Shown: positions 7,755 to 17,035, counted from the first letter of the stretch. The stretch: 64,000 nt of DNA from Mesobacillus jeotgali (GCF_900166585.1 NZ_FVZC01000009.1:682001-746000), one strand, 5' to 3'. Notes: a model not told the origin generated them from the letters alone. Made by a program: numbers and translations.

Positions 7755-10088
7755 ATGGCCAAAAAGAAAAGACGGCAATCGAGAAAGAAGAATGCCGTAA
7801 AAACAACTGTTCAATTTGAACTTGCCGGGTTAGCGTTACTCGCATTGGCCATCATTGCGATGGCGGATTTGGGAGCTGTCGGAAGGTCAATCGTGATGTT
7901 TTTCCGCTTTTTCTTCGGCGAGTGGTATATGCTCAGTCTCGTTGGACTGGCCGTATTTAGTATTTATATTATGTGGAAACGGCATCTGCCTTTTATTTTC
8001 CATACGAAATTGATTGGTACATATTTAATTGTGGGTGCAGTCTTATTACTAAGCCATGTGACATTATTTGAACTCTTATCCAATGGCGGGAAGTTTGATG
8101 ACCCAAGCGTCATCAAAAATACTTTTGATTTATATGTCATGGAGGCAAAGGGTGAGACAAGCACTACAGACCTGGGCGGCGGCATGATTGGCGCTGTGAT
8201 GTTCGCGTTATTTTACTATTTGTTTGATGCTGCCGGTTCGCAATTGATTGCATTTCTTTTAATTGTCATTGGCGGGATTCTCGTTACAGGCAAAACATTT
8301 ACCGAAGTGGCTGGAAAACTGCTTATACCAATTGGCAGATTTATAAGGGAACAATGGAATTCATTCATTGATGACCTGCAGCAATGGAAAGTAAATAAAC
8401 AGCAAAAAACATCCGCCGCTAAAAAGGCAAAACAGCCTAAACGGGACGGTAAACTGACTTCCTTTGAGGAAGAGCCTTTGGAACAGACTATTGATATAAC
8501 AGAGGCACCAGCTCCGGAACCACTTATCTCAAGCTTTGCAGAGCGAGCGTATTCAGCTCCTGCTGAACCACAATCACAGCAGCCTGAAAAGAAAGCTAAA
8601 GCTGAATCGGAGACTGAAGATGCGGGTGAGGACCTGCAGCAGCCGATTACTTTTACAGAGGTAGAGAATACATCATATGAGCTGCCGCCAATCGAATTAT
8701 TAAAGCTTCCGAATAAAACCGACCAGAGCGGCGAATATGAAATGATCCATGCCAATGCTGCCAAGCTTGAACGGACATTTCACAGTTTCGGTGTTAAGGC
8801 AAGGGTTACTCAGGTCCATCTGGGGCCAGCGGTTACTAAATATGAAGTCCATCCAGATGTAGGGGTGAAGGTCAGCAGAATTGTGAGCCTGAATGATGAT
8901 TTAGCTCTTGCTCTGGCTGCCAAGGATATCAGAATCGAGGCACCGATACCAGGAAAGTCAGCAATTGGGATTGAAGTTCCAAATTCAGAAGTGGCTATGG
9001 TTTCTTTGCGGGAGGTTATTGAATCAAAGCAGCATAACAAACCTGGTTCAAAGCTGCAAATCGGACTTGGGCGGGATATAACAGGTGAAGCAGTCCTGGC
9101 AGAGTTGAATAAAATGCCCCATCTCCTTGTTGCCGGTGCAACAGGCAGCGGTAAGAGTGTTTGTATAAACGGAATCATTACGAGCATCCTTATGAGGGCC
9201 AAGCCTCATGAAGTAAAGCTTATGATGATCGATCCAAAAATGGTGGAACTGAATGTGTATAATGGTGTTCCCCACTTGCTGGCACCAGTCGTGACGGATG
9301 CGAAAAAAGCATCACAGGCACTCAAAAAGGTGGTCAGCGAGATGGAAAGGCGTTATGAACTCTTCTCACACACAGGGACAAGGAATATTGAAGGCTATAA
9401 TGAATATATCAAGAGGCATAATAATGAGGAAGAAGCCAAACAACCTCTCCTGCCCTTCATAGTTGTCATCGTGGATGAGCTTGCAGATTTGATGATGGTC
9501 GCATCTTCGGATGTCGAGGATTCCATCACACGGCTTGCGCAGATGGCCCGTGCTGCGGGAATCCATTTAATCATTGCTACCCAAAGGCCTTCCGTTGATG
9601 TCATTACCGGAGTGATAAAAGCAAACATACCTTCAAGAATTGCATTTGCTGTATCTTCTATGACAGACTCCAGGACCATACTTGATATGGGCGGAGCCGA
9701 GAAGCTGCTCGGGAGAGGGGACATGCTGTTCCTTCCCGTAGGGGCATCAAAGCCTGTCAGGGTGCAGGGTGCGTTTTTGTCGGATGAAGAGGTAGAAGAA
9801 ATCGTTAACTATGTAATCGGTCAGCAGAAGGCCCAATACCAGGAGGAAATGATCCCTGAAGATATTCCTGAGAATACCTCAGAAGTAGAGGATGACCTCT
9901 ATAATGATGCTGTAGACCTTGTGGTTGAGATGCAGACAGCATCTGTTTCAATGCTTCAAAGAAGGTTCAGAATTGGATATTCACGGGCGGCAAGACTGAT
10001 AGATGAGATGGAACTTCGCGGAGTAGTCGGACCATATGAAGGCAGTAAACCACGGACCGTTCTGCTAGCTAAGTCAGAGGAAGCATAA
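7755..10088 (+). CDS. spoIIIE: DNA translocase SpoIIIE (FtsK family)
   Basis: 777-residue membrane-anchored DNA pump that moves the chromosome into the forespore through the sporulation septum. The N-terminal ~170 residues hold four membrane segments. An acidic/Gln/Pro linker follows to ~310. The motor has Walker [10 protein letters not shown] at ~461 and Walker [12 protein letters not shown]. The C-terminal winged-helix gamma domain ([18 protein letters not shown]) reads the SRS/KOPS sequences. Length is close to B. subtilis SpoIIIE (787). Start ATG with a GGTGAT site. It ends at a clean terminator and an IS200 element follows. Confidence 0.96.
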   Translation: MAKKKRRQSRKKNAVKTTVQFELAGLALLALAIIAMADLGAVGRSIVMFFRFFFGEWYMLSLVGLAVFSIYIMWKRHLPFIFHTKLIGTYLIVGAVLLLSHVTLFELLSNGGKFDDPSVIKNTFDLYVMEAKGETSTTDLGGGMIGAVMFALFYYLFDAAGSQLIAFLLIVIGGILVTGKTFTEVAGKLLIPIGRFIREQWNSFIDDLQQWKVNKQQKTSAAKKAKQPKRDGKLTSFEEEPLEQTIDITEAPAPEPLISSFAERAYSAPAEPQSQQPEKKAKAESETEDAGEDLQQPITFTEVENTSYELPPIELLKLPNKTDQSGEYEMIHANAAKLERTFHSFGVKARVTQVHLGPAVTKYEVHPDVGVKVSRIVSLNDDLALALAAKDIRIEAPIPGKSAIGIEVPNSEVAMVSLREVIESKQHNKPGSKLQIGLGRDITGEAVLAELNKMPHLLVAGATGSGKSVCINGIITSILMRAKPHEVKLMMIDPKMVELNVYNGVPHLLAPVVTDAKKASQALKKVVSEMERRYELFSHTGTRNIEGYNEYIKRHNNEEEAKQPLLPFIVVIVDELADLMMVASSDVEDSITRLAQMARAAGIHLIIATQRPSVDVITGVIKANIPSRIAFAVSSMTDSRTILDMGGAEKLLGRGDMLFLPVGASKPVRVQGAFLSDEEVEEIVNYVIGQQKAQYQEEMIPEDIPENTSEVEDDLYNDAVDLVVEMQTASVSMLQRRFRIGYSRAARLIDEMELRGVVGPYEGSKPRTVLLAKSEEA

Positions 10089-10106
10089 AACCATTTTTAC
10101 TAAGAC

Positions 10107-10137
10107 AAAAGCCGGATGCTAACATCCGGCTTTTTTT
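10107..10137 (+). terminator. Intrinsic terminator after spoIIIE
   Basis: AAAAGCCGGATG / CATCCGGCTTTT (10107-10118 and 10123-10134) with a four-base loop and a T run. Confidence 0.93.
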
Positions 10138-10202
10138 GTTGTGAAAATGAAAACCCCGGGCTATGCCCGGGGTTCCAAAAAGCTTTCAGCGTGGTATTAA
10201 AA

Positions 10203-10268
10203 AAACTTCCCCACGGTGCTAAAATATTTTTTGGTTCGCCAACCAAAAATATCAGCACGGAGGAAGTC
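10203..10268 (+). promoter_or_regulatory. Leader hairpin that hides the tnpA ribosome site
   Basis: ACTTCC...GTGCT...ATATTTTTTGGTT (10205-10234) pairs with AACCAAAAATAT...AGCAC...GGAAGT (10241-10267). The GGAGG at 10259-10263, the only good Shine-Dalgarno of tnpA, lies in the 3' arm. This matches the known IS200 strategy in which transposase translation is held down by an mRNA stem. Confidence 0.8.
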
Positions 10269-10270
10269 CC

Positions 10271-10753
10271 ATGTCTAAAGACAATAACAGTTTAGCACAC
10301 ACTACCTGGAATTGTAAGTATCACATTGTATTCGCCCCAAAGTATAGGAGACAAATCATTTATGGGAAAATCAAAAAAGATATTGGAGAAATACTGCGCA
10401 CATTATGTGAAAGAAAAGGTGTAGAAATAATTGAAGCAACTGCATGTAAGGACCACGTACATATGTTAGTGAGTATACCGCCAAAAATAAGTGTGTCCTC
10501 TTTTGTCGGGTACTTAAAAGGTAAAAGCAGTTTAATGATATTTGATCGGCATGTTAACTTGAAATACCGGTATGGAAATCGGAAATTCTGGTGTACAGGG
10601 TATTACGTCGATACAGTTGGAAGAAACAAAAAGGTGATAGAAGAATATATTCGAAATCAAATACAAGATGATATAATCGCAGAGCAGTTAACGATGATGG
10701 AATACATTGACCCATTTACGGGAGAAGAAGTGAAGAAAAAGAAACGAAGTTAG
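10271..10753 (+). CDS. tnpA: IS200 transposase (Y1 HUH single-strand recombinase)
   Basis: 160 residues, slightly longer than the usual ~150. It contains the HUH motif DHVHML (His62, His64) and the catalytic tyrosine in EEYIRNQ (Tyr126), and opens with NSLAHTTWNCKYHIVFAPKYRR, typical of IS200 TnpA. It nicks and joins single-stranded DNA at hairpin ends. The basic tail EEVKKKKRS is an extension. No frameshift or internal stop is present, so the enzyme looks intact. No accessory TnpB gene accompanies it, consistent with the IS200 group. Confidence 0.93.
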   Translation: MSKDNNSLAHTTWNCKYHIVFAPKYRRQIIYGKIKKDIGEILRTLCERKGVEIIEATACKDHVHMLVSIPPKISVSSFVGYLKGKSSLMIFDRHVNLKYRYGNRKFWCTGYYVDTVGRNKKVIEEYIRNQIQDDIIAEQLTMMEYIDPFTGEEVKKKKRS

Positions 10754-10938
10754 AAGAGGTGAAGGCCTTTGAGGTCTGGCCAGTAGAAGTAGTACAATTG
10801 GCGAACCTTTCAGTAGCCCTTTAGGGTTTGGTCAGTAACAAAGGCTTTCAGCCGCAGAGAAAACCACCCGTTCTCACGGGTGGTTTTTATTTGGTTATAG
10901 GAAAATCGAACCCTTTGAATTTGATAGTGTCATACTAT

Positions 10939-10952
10939 TAAAAACGCTTTCA
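10939..10952 (+). promoter_or_regulatory. Strong cre candidate (CcpA site) upstream of the gntR gene
   Basis: TAAAAACGCTTTCA differs from the ideal cre sequence TGAAAACGCTTTCA at one position. It lies ~200 bases upstream of the GntR gene and just beyond the IS200 right end. Another cre-like sequence lies behind the same gene. Confidence 0.5.
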
Positions 10953-11099
10953 AACTACAATTATAACAAAAATGTAGGTTTTTTGTCCCGGAAAAAATGA
11001 CAATTTTGGTCTTTCTAGCTTTTTTCGACAAAATGTTGAAACACTATTTATTTATCTGCGAAAAAGTGTTATAGTATTTTCGATTAGTAGGAATGCTAT

Positions 11100-11117
11100 A
11101 CATCAGAGGTCTGATGT
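11100..11117. promoter_or_regulatory. Perfect 18-bp palindrome, likely GntR operator
   Basis: ACATCAGA-GG-TCTGATGT is a perfect inverted repeat (8+2+8) in the leader of the GntR gene, 17 bases upstream of its Shine-Dalgarno and ~25 bases downstream of an extended -10-like TGTTATAGT. Position and symmetry suit autoregulation by a dimeric GntR protein. Confidence 0.6.
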
Positions 11118-11147
11118 CTCTGAGCAAAAGGGTTGGAGGAACGCCTC

Positions 11148-11873
11148 ATGTCGATCAAATCAGATAACCGGCACCTGTATTTACAAGTAATCGATCACCT
11201 GAAGCAGGACATTCAAAAGGGTGTTTATAAAGAAAGAGAAAAACTTCCCTCGGAATTTGATCTTGCAAAACAGCTTGGCGTAAGCAGAGCTACCCTAAGA
11301 GAGGCCTTGCGGATTCTTGAAGAAGAAAACGTCATCATTCGCAGGCATGGAGTAGGTACTTTTGTTAATGCGAAGCCGCTGTTCTCGTCTGGTATCGAGC
11401 AGCTTAACAGTGTAACGGCAATGATTGAGCAGGCTGGGATGAAGCCAGGAACAATCTTTTTGAACTCAACGGCAACCGGGCCAACAGAAGAGGATATTCG
11501 TCGTTTTTCATGTTCCATTGATGATGAAATTACTTTGATTGAACGAGTAAGGACCGCAAATGGGGAACCAGTTGTCTATTGTCTGGACAAAATCCCAGGA
11601 AAAATCCTTTCTGGCGACTTTTCACATGATGATGAATCATTGCTTCATCTGCTGGAAGTCATGTCAAACAGGAAAGTTACATATGCGGTCGCGCAAATCG
11701 AGCCAATAGGCTATCATGAGAAGATTTCACCAATTTTGGAATGTGATCCTGAAACAGCATTGCTTGTTTTAAAGCAGATGCATTTCGATGAAAACGATGT
11801 GCCGATTCTTTATTCGGTGAATTACTTTAAAGCTGATAAGTTCAGTTTCCATGTCTTGAGAAAAAGAGTTTAA
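11148..11873 (+). CDS. ymfC: GntR-family transcriptional regulator (YmfC-like)
   Basis: 241 residues. The N-terminal winged helix ([18 protein letters not shown] ... [19 protein letters not shown] ... RRHGVGTFV) is followed by a UTRA ligand-binding domain of the HutC subfamily. The frame is open to a TTG at 11133, but GGAGG at ~11135-11139 makes ATG 11148 the start. In B. subtilis ymfC also follows spoIIIE. Here it directly precedes a nucleoside-type importer and carries a palindrome in its leader, so it probably regulates itself and perhaps that importer. The effector is unknown; UTRA domains often bind sugars, nucleosides or small acids. Confidence 0.88.
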   Translation: MSIKSDNRHLYLQVIDHLKQDIQKGVYKEREKLPSEFDLAKQLGVSRATLREALRILEEENVIIRRHGVGTFVNAKPLFSSGIEQLNSVTAMIEQAGMKPGTIFLNSTATGPTEEDIRRFSCSIDDEITLIERVRTANGEPVVYCLDKIPGKILSGDFSHDDESLLHLLEVMSNRKVTYAVAQIEPIGYHEKISPILECDPETALLVLKQMHFDENDVPILYSVNYFKADKFSFHVLRKRV

Positions 11874-11887
11874 TTTTTTCTTAGTTA

Positions 11888-11901
11888 TGAAAACGCTATC
11901 T
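11888..11901 (+). promoter_or_regulatory. cre-like sequence upstream of the BMP lipoprotein gene
   Basis: TGAAAACGCTATCT matches the CcpA cre consensus apart from the end. It lies 74 bases upstream of the nupN start and 15 bases after the gntR stop. Confidence 0.4.
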
Positions 11902-11961
11902 GAAAGGCTTTTCTGAACATTCCTGCGAAATCCAACAAACATTCTCTGGGGGGTACAAACC

Positions 11962-13071
11962 TTGAAAAAGCGCAAATTTGGTTTGGCTATGTCACTTGTC
12001 CTTGCTGCTGGAACAATTCTTGGTGCTTGTGGCGCAAAAGAAGATACAAAAGAAGGTACAAAGGGCTTTGGTGAAAAAACAGAAGAGGCATTCACTGTAG
12101 CAATGGTTACTGATGTAGGCGGAGTTGATGATAAGTCATTCAACCAGTCTGCATGGGAAGGCCTTCAAGCATATGGTGCGGATAAAGGTTTGGAAAAGGG
12201 AGGCAAAGGCTTTGACTACCTTCAGTCACAATCTGATGCTGACTATGCTACAAACCTGAATACACTTGCTCGTCAAGACTTCGACTTGATTTTCGGTATC
12301 GGTTTCTTGATGCAGGCAGCTGTTGATGAAATCGCGCAACAGCAAAAAGATTCACATTTCGCTATCGTTGACGCTGTCGTTGAACAGCCAAACACTGCTA
12401 GCATCCTGTTCAAAGAACAAGAAGCTGCATTCCTTGCTGGTGTAACAGCTGCAATGGCTACTGAAACAGACAAAATCGGTTTCCTTGGCGGAATGAAGAT
12501 TCCGGTAATCGAGCGTTTTGAATCTGGTTTCCGTGCTGGTGTACACTCTGTTAACCCTGACATCAAAGTTGATGTTCAGTATGCAGAAGCATTCGACAAA
12601 GCAGAAGCTGGTAAAGCTATCGCTTCTAAAATGTACTCTTCTGGTGTAGATGTAATTTTCCACGCTGCTGGCGGAACTGGAAATGGTCTATTCACTGAAG
12701 CAAAAGACCTTAAGAAGAAAAACCCTGAGAAGAAAATTTGGGCAATCGGTGTTGACTCAGACCAGACTGCTGAAGGTGTAGTAGAAATCGACGGCAAAGA
12801 ACACAACGTAATCATCACATCAGCTTTGAAGCGTGTTGACAACGCTGTAAAGGACCTTTCACTTAAAGCTTCTGAAGGAAACTTCCCTGGTGGAGAAGTT
12901 ACTACTTACGGTCTTGCTGAAGACGGCGTAGGTCTTGCAGAAATCAACGCTGAAGTTGCTAACAAGGCTGAAATTGAAGCGAAAGTAAAAGAATTCCAGG
13001 AAAAGCTTAAGAGCGGCGAAATTGTTGCTCCCGGCACATTCAAAGAACTAGAAGCATTCATGGCGAAATAA
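11962..13071 (+). CDS. nupN: BMP-family nucleoside-binding lipoprotein
   Basis: 369 residues. A signal peptide with lipobox LGAC (Cys23) is followed by a BMP/PBP1 periplasmic-binding-type domain (VAMVTDVGGVDDKSFNQSAWEGL, FGIGFLMQAAVDEIA, GFLGGMKIPVIERFESGF), the signature of Med/BmpA proteins. It would be tethered outside the membrane and feed the importer encoded next. B. subtilis NupN (YufN) is a close family member. Start is TTG 11962 after GGGGGG. Codon use is strongly biased, as in highly expressed genes. Two terminator-like hairpins separate it from nupO, which would favour excess binding protein over transporter. The nucleoside substrate is inferred from homology. Confidence 0.88.
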   Translation: MKKRKFGLAMSLVLAAGTILGACGAKEDTKEGTKGFGEKTEEAFTVAMVTDVGGVDDKSFNQSAWEGLQAYGADKGLEKGGKGFDYLQSQSDADYATNLNTLARQDFDLIFGIGFLMQAAVDEIAQQQKDSHFAIVDAVVEQPNTASILFKEQEAAFLAGVTAAMATETDKIGFLGGMKIPVIERFESGFRAGVHSVNPDIKVDVQYAEAFDKAEAGKAIASKMYSSGVDVIFHAAGGTGNGLFTEAKDLKKKNPEKKIWAIGVDSDQTAEGVVEIDGKEHNVIITSALKRVDNAVKDLSLKASEGNFPGGEVTTYGLAEDGVGLAEINAEVANKAEIEAKVKEFQEKLKSGEIVAPGTFKELEAFMAK

Positions 13072-13095
13072 GATCTTTAACAACTTTATGCATCC

Positions 13096-13135
13096 GGAAT
13101 AAGCGGGCAGCCCGCCTGCCCCTTATTCCTATTTT
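13096..13135 (+). terminator. Terminator/attenuator hairpin between nupN and nupO
   Basis: GGAATAAG-GGGCAG pairs with CTGCCC-CTTATTCC (13096-13110 and 13116-13129), a long GC-rich stem followed by TATTTTTATT. It probably gives partial termination after the binding-protein gene. Confidence 0.8.
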
Positions 13136-13205
13136 TATTCATTCAAAATTAAAACTCTAACTGAAGATCGGAATAGGGATTCTGGTTTTCATTTGTGGTT
13201 TTAAC

Positions 13206-13226
13206 TGGGGGCCTCCCCCATTTTTA
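13206..13226 (+). terminator. Second hairpin with T run between nupN and nupO
   Basis: TGGGGG / CCCCCA (13206-13211 and 13215-13220) with a three-base loop, then TTTTT. It lies ~80 bases beyond the first hairpin and ~70 bases before nupO. Confidence 0.55.
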
Positions 13227-13233
13227 AATATTA

Positions 13234-13253
13234 GTTAAGGTCTGACCTCTAAC
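13234..13253. promoter_or_regulatory. Imperfect palindrome upstream of nupO
   Basis: GTTAAGGTC-T-GACCTCTAAC is an inverted repeat with one extra base in the right arm, 40 bases upstream of the nupO start. It shares GGTCTGA with the palindrome before the GntR gene, so it may be a second operator or a processing structure. Confidence 0.3.
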
Positions 13254-13291
13254 TACCTAATTTCTTACCTTATTGCAGGGAGTGAAAAACA

Positions 13292-14827
13292 GTGGACTAT
13301 GTAATTGAAATGCTCAATATTCGTAAAGAATTCCCGGGTATCGTGGCAAATGACAACATCACCCTTCAATTGAAGAAAGGGGAAATCCATGCGCTGCTTG
13401 GTGAAAATGGAGCAGGAAAATCCACACTGATGAACGTTTTGTTCGGCTTATATCAGCCGGAACAGGGGGAAATTCGTGTAAAAGGAAAACCAGTGAAAAT
13501 CACCAACCCAAATATCGCCAATGATCTTGGAATTGGAATGGTTCATCAACACTTTATGCTTGTTGATACTTTTACTGTTACAGAGAATATCATCCTCGGA
13601 AAAGAAACAAAAAAGGGTCTTACGATTGATATTAAAAAAGCTGAAAAAGAAGTTCGTGAAATTTCAGAACGTTATGGTTTGGCGGTCGATCCCCAGGCGA
13701 AGATTTCTGATATTTCTGTAGGTATGCAGCAGCGTGTCGAAATTCTGAAGACGCTTTATCGCGGAGCGGAAATCCTGATTTTCGATGAGCCGACAGCTGT
13801 GCTTACACCCCAGGAAATTAAAGAATTGATCCAAATTATGAAAACGCTAATAAAAGAAGGAAAGTCAATTATCCTTATTACACATAAGCTCAAAGAAATT
13901 ATGGAAGTATGTGACCGTGTAACAGTAATACGCAAAGGTGTCGGAATTGGGACTGTAAACGTTCCGGATACAAATCCGAATGAACTGGCAAGCCTAATGG
14001 TCGGTCGCGATGTGGAATTCAAAACAGAGAAGACTGCAGCCAAACCAGACCAGATTGTACTTGAAATTACAGACCTGTCAGTAAAAGATACCCGTGGAGT
14101 CACTGCTGTAAACCATCTGGACTTAAATGTGCGGGCGGGAGAAATTGTGGGAATCGCCGGGGTTGACGGAAACGGACAATCCGAATTAATAGAAGCTATA
14201 ACAGGACTTCGCAAGGCTGAATCCGGAAGCATAAAGCTGAACGGAAAAGAGATGTTGAACAGCACGCCAAGGAAAATTACTGAATCTGGACTTGCCCATA
14301 TCCCGCAGGACCGTCATAAGCATGGACTAGTGCTTGATTTCCCAATTGGCGAAAATATGGTATTGCAAACATATTACCAAAAACCGTTCTCTAAGAATGG
14401 GATTCTAGATTTCAAACAAATCTACAACAAAGCTACGACTCTTATAAAAGAATTTGACGTCCGTACTCCTAGTGAGTTCACACTGGCTAGATCGCTTTCC
14501 GGAGGGAACCAGCAAAAAGCGATTATCGGCCGTGAAGTCGACAGGGACCCGGATATCCTGATCGCTGCCCAGCCTACACGCGGACTGGATGTAGGGGCAA
14601 TCGAATTCATTCATAGGCGCCTGATTGAACAGCGCGACAAGGGCAAAGGTGTCCTGCTGATTTCATTCGAATTAGATGAGATTATGAACGTAAGTGACAG
14701 AATTGCTGTAATCTATGAAGGTAAAATTGTCGCTATTGTTGATCCGAAAGAAACAACTGAGCAGGAGCTTGGCTTGCTGATGGCAGGATCGAAACGGAAG
14801 GAAGCAGGTGAAGAAGCCAATGTCTAA
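13292..14827 (+). CDS. nupO: Nucleoside ABC importer, ATP-binding protein (two ABC domains)
   Basis: 511 residues, the length of B. subtilis NupO. Two fused ABC cassettes as in sugar/nucleoside CUT2-type importers: the first has Walker A GENGAGKST (~38-46) and Walker B ILIFDEPTAVL with a variant signature SVGMQQR; the second has a variant Walker A GVDGNGQSE and signature LSGGNQQK. Variant motifs in one half are usual for this family. It powers import through NupP/NupQ. Start is GTG with CAGGGAG upstream. It overlaps nupP. Confidence 0.9.
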   Translation: MDYVIEMLNIRKEFPGIVANDNITLQLKKGEIHALLGENGAGKSTLMNVLFGLYQPEQGEIRVKGKPVKITNPNIANDLGIGMVHQHFMLVDTFTVTENIILGKETKKGLTIDIKKAEKEVREISERYGLAVDPQAKISDISVGMQQRVEILKTLYRGAEILIFDEPTAVLTPQEIKELIQIMKTLIKEGKSIILITHKLKEIMEVCDRVTVIRKGVGIGTVNVPDTNPNELASLMVGRDVEFKTEKTAAKPDQIVLEITDLSVKDTRGVTAVNHLDLNVRAGEIVGIAGVDGNGQSELIEAITGLRKAESGSIKLNGKEMLNSTPRKITESGLAHIPQDRHKHGLVLDFPIGENMVLQTYYQKPFSKNGILDFKQIYNKATTLIKEFDVRTPSEFTLARSLSGGNQQKAIIGREVDRDPDILIAAQPTRGLDVGAIEFIHRRLIEQRDKGKGVLLISFELDEIMNVSDRIAVIYEGKIVAIVDPKETTEQELGLLMAGSKRKEAGEEANV

Positions 14828-15866
14828 TCGCGTACAAAACATCATCGTTCCGTTAATCGCTGTCTTCTTAGGCATTTTGGTCGGAACAATCATCATGTTG
14901 GTCAGTGGTTATAATCCAGCTGCTGCATTCGCTGCTCTATGGAGTGGAGCCTTTGGAGATATCTACTATATTGGTGAAGTGATTCGTCAGGTTACACCGT
15001 ATATTTTAGCCGGTCTTGCGGTAGCTTTTGCTTTCCGTACTGGATTGTTCAATATCGGTGTTGAAGGGCAATTAATTGTCGGCTGGCTTGCAGCAGTCTG
15101 GGTAGGTGTGGCATTCGAACTTCCTAAGATCATCCACCTGCCTCTTGCAATCATTGCTGCCGGAGCAGCAGGCGCTCTCTGGGGATTCATCCCTGGTTAT
15201 TTAAAAGCAAAGTTCCGTGTCCACGAAGTTATCGTTACTATCATGATGAACTATGTGGCACTTCACGTAACAAACTATTTGATTCGTACAGTACTATCAG
15301 AAGGCAGTGATAAAACGGAAAAAATTGCAGTTTCTGCAAGCCTTCGTTCACCGTTCTTTGAAAGCCTGACAGATTACTCCCGCCTCCACTGGGGAATATT
15401 CGTCGCGTTGATCGCCGCTTTCTTTATGTGGTTTTTGCTTGAAAAGACAACAAGAGGTTTTGAATTGCGTTCAGTTGGATTTAACCAGCATGCTTCACAA
15501 TATGCAGGCATGAATGTAAATAAAAATATTATCCTGTCAATGGCCATTTCCGGAACATTTGCCGGCCTTGCTGGTGCAATGGAAGGTCTAGGAACTTTTG
15601 GATACGCATCGATTAAGGGTGGATTTACAGGCGTAGGTTTTGACGGTATCGCGGTTGCCCTCCTGGGAGGCAATACAGCAGTTGGGGTCATACTCGCTGC
15701 AATCCTGTTTGGAGGCTTGAAGGTCGGGGCGTTAAATATGCCGCTTCAATCTGGTGTTCCAAACGAGCTTGTCGATATCATTATCGCCATGATTATTTTC
15801 TTCGTAGCAGCAAGTTACATGATTCGCTGGTTTATTGAGCGTATCAGCAAAAAGGGGGCGAAATAA
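14808..15866 (+). CDS. nupP: Nucleoside ABC importer, permease subunit 1
   Basis: 352-residue integral membrane protein of the BPD_transp_2 (CUT2/BMP) family with about eight to ten hydrophobic segments. ALAVAFAFRTGLFNIGVEGQ contains the conserved coupling region (FNIGVEGQ). It would form the membrane channel with NupQ. The start used here is GTG 14808, with GGAAGGAAG upstream, overlapping nupO by 20 bases. ATG 14820, overlapping the nupO stop more tightly, is an equally possible start. nupQ follows with no gap. Confidence 0.88.
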   Translation: MKKPMSNRVQNIIVPLIAVFLGILVGTIIMLVSGYNPAAAFAALWSGAFGDIYYIGEVIRQVTPYILAGLAVAFAFRTGLFNIGVEGQLIVGWLAAVWVGVAFELPKIIHLPLAIIAAGAAGALWGFIPGYLKAKFRVHEVIVTIMMNYVALHVTNYLIRTVLSEGSDKTEKIAVSASLRSPFFESLTDYSRLHWGIFVALIAAFFMWFLLEKTTRGFELRSVGFNQHASQYAGMNVNKNIILSMAISGTFAGLAGAMEGLGTFGYASIKGGFTGVGFDGIAVALLGGNTAVGVILAAILFGGLKVGALNMPLQSGVPNELVDIIIAMIIFFVAASYMIRWFIERISKKGAK

Positions 15867-16826
15867 GTGAGCATAATGGAAATCTTACTCATCCTGATAC
15901 CTTCTACCTTATTATGGGCGGCCCCGCTTATTTTCACCGCTCTTGGCGGAAACTTTTCTGAGCGTGCCGGTGTTGTAAACATCGGGCTTGAAGGTTTAAT
16001 GGTGATCGGTGCATTCACAGCTATTGTATTCAACCTTGCATTCGATAGCGTCCTAGGAGAAGCCACTCCTTGGGTTGCATTATTGGCAGCTATGCTGGTT
16101 GGGGGGATTTTATCAATCCTCCATGCAGTTGCATCTATTACATTCCGTGCTGATCAGGTAGTTTCGGGTGTTGCAATCAACCTGCTTGCAGTCGGAGCTG
16201 CGCTTTTCCTGGTAAAATTGATTTACGGAAAAGGACAGACTGATATCATCCAGAAGAGCTTCAGAAAAGTAGATATTCCTGTTCTGGGAGACATTCCACT
16301 AATAGGGCCTTTATTCTTCCAGAACACATACTATACTTCCTACGTAGCTATCATTGTTGCAGTCATTGCATGGTTTGTTATGTATAAGACAGCATTCGGT
16401 CTGCGTTTACGATCTGTCGGTGAACATCCGATGGCAGCAGATACAATGGGTATCAACGTTTACAAAATGCGTTATATCGGTGTTATTATCTCTGGTGCTT
16501 TGGCGGGAATTGGCGGCGGTGTATATGCTCAGTCAATTACTTCCGATTTCGGACACGCCACAATCAGCGGCCAGGGTTTCATGGCCCTCGCTGCCCTGAT
16601 CTTCGGTAAGTGGCATCCGCTTGGCGCTATGGGAGCTGCAATCTTCTTCGGCTTTGCGCAAAGCTTAAGTATCATCGGAAACAGTTTGCCATTCCTTGAG
16701 AATATTCCGAGTGTGTACTTGCTGATTGCTCCTTATGTATTGACAATCCTTGCCTTGACAGGATTCATTGGAAGAGCAGAAGGACCAAAAGCAAATGGTG
16801 TTCCATACATCAAGGGAAGCAGATAA
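15867..16826 (+). CDS. nupQ: Nucleoside ABC importer, permease subunit 2
   Basis: 319 residues, the same length as B. subtilis NupQ. Second membrane subunit of the importer, with about eight to nine hydrophobic segments and the coupling-region motif VVNIGLEGLM near residue 40. It begins at GTG 15867 immediately after the nupP stop, with AAAAAGGGGG as ribosome site. The operon closes with a strong terminator 70 bases further on. Confidence 0.9.
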   Translation: MSIMEILLILIPSTLLWAAPLIFTALGGNFSERAGVVNIGLEGLMVIGAFTAIVFNLAFDSVLGEATPWVALLAAMLVGGILSILHAVASITFRADQVVSGVAINLLAVGAALFLVKLIYGKGQTDIIQKSFRKVDIPVLGDIPLIGPLFFQNTYYTSYVAIIVAVIAWFVMYKTAFGLRLRSVGEHPMAADTMGINVYKMRYIGVIISGALAGIGGGVYAQSITSDFGHATISGQGFMALAALIFGKWHPLGAMGAAIFFGFAQSLSIIGNSLPFLENIPSVYLLIAPYVLTILALTGFIGRAEGPKANGVPYIKGSR

Positions 16827-16896
16827 TTAACAGGAAAAGCTTTGTCCGGCAACGTCAAGTGCGGATAAGGACAATTTTCAAACTGAAATTTACAAA

Positions 16897-16929
16897 AAAT
16901 TCCCGGGTCTTCAAGCCCGGGAATTTTTT
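16897..16929 (+). terminator. Intrinsic terminator after nupQ
   Basis: AAATTCCCGGG / CCCGGGAATTT (16897-16907 and 16915-16925) followed by TTTTTG. Confidence 0.93.
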
Positions 16930-17035
16930 GTTGCACAGCCATAAAATTTATAAAAAATTTTAATACTGATAATAAACTTTGTGTTAAAATATAGGAAAAG
17001 TTAGTAAAAAATAACAGTAGCCTGAGGACAAGAAT

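Larger units (their letters stand above)
10151..10888 (+). mobile_element. IS200-type insertion sequence (IS200/IS605 family)
   Basis: About 740 bases. The left end is a GC-rich palindrome (AACCCCGGGC / GCCCGGGGTT, 10151-10174). A second long hairpin precedes the transposase, then a single Y1 transposase gene, and a right-end palindrome (AAACCACCCG / CGGGTGGTTTT, 10860-10886). There are no terminal inverted repeats, as expected for this single-strand transposing family. A shared word (AAGCTTTCAGC at 10180-10190 and AAGGCTTTCAGCCGC near 10840) lies inside both ends. It sits behind the spoIIIE terminator and interrupts no gene. Exact ends are uncertain by a few bases. Confidence 0.88.

Noticed and set aside
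10888..11147. Purine riboswitch for the nucleoside importer
   Set aside because: The region has no purine-aptamer core; the only clear structure is the 18-bp palindrome, which fits a protein operator better.
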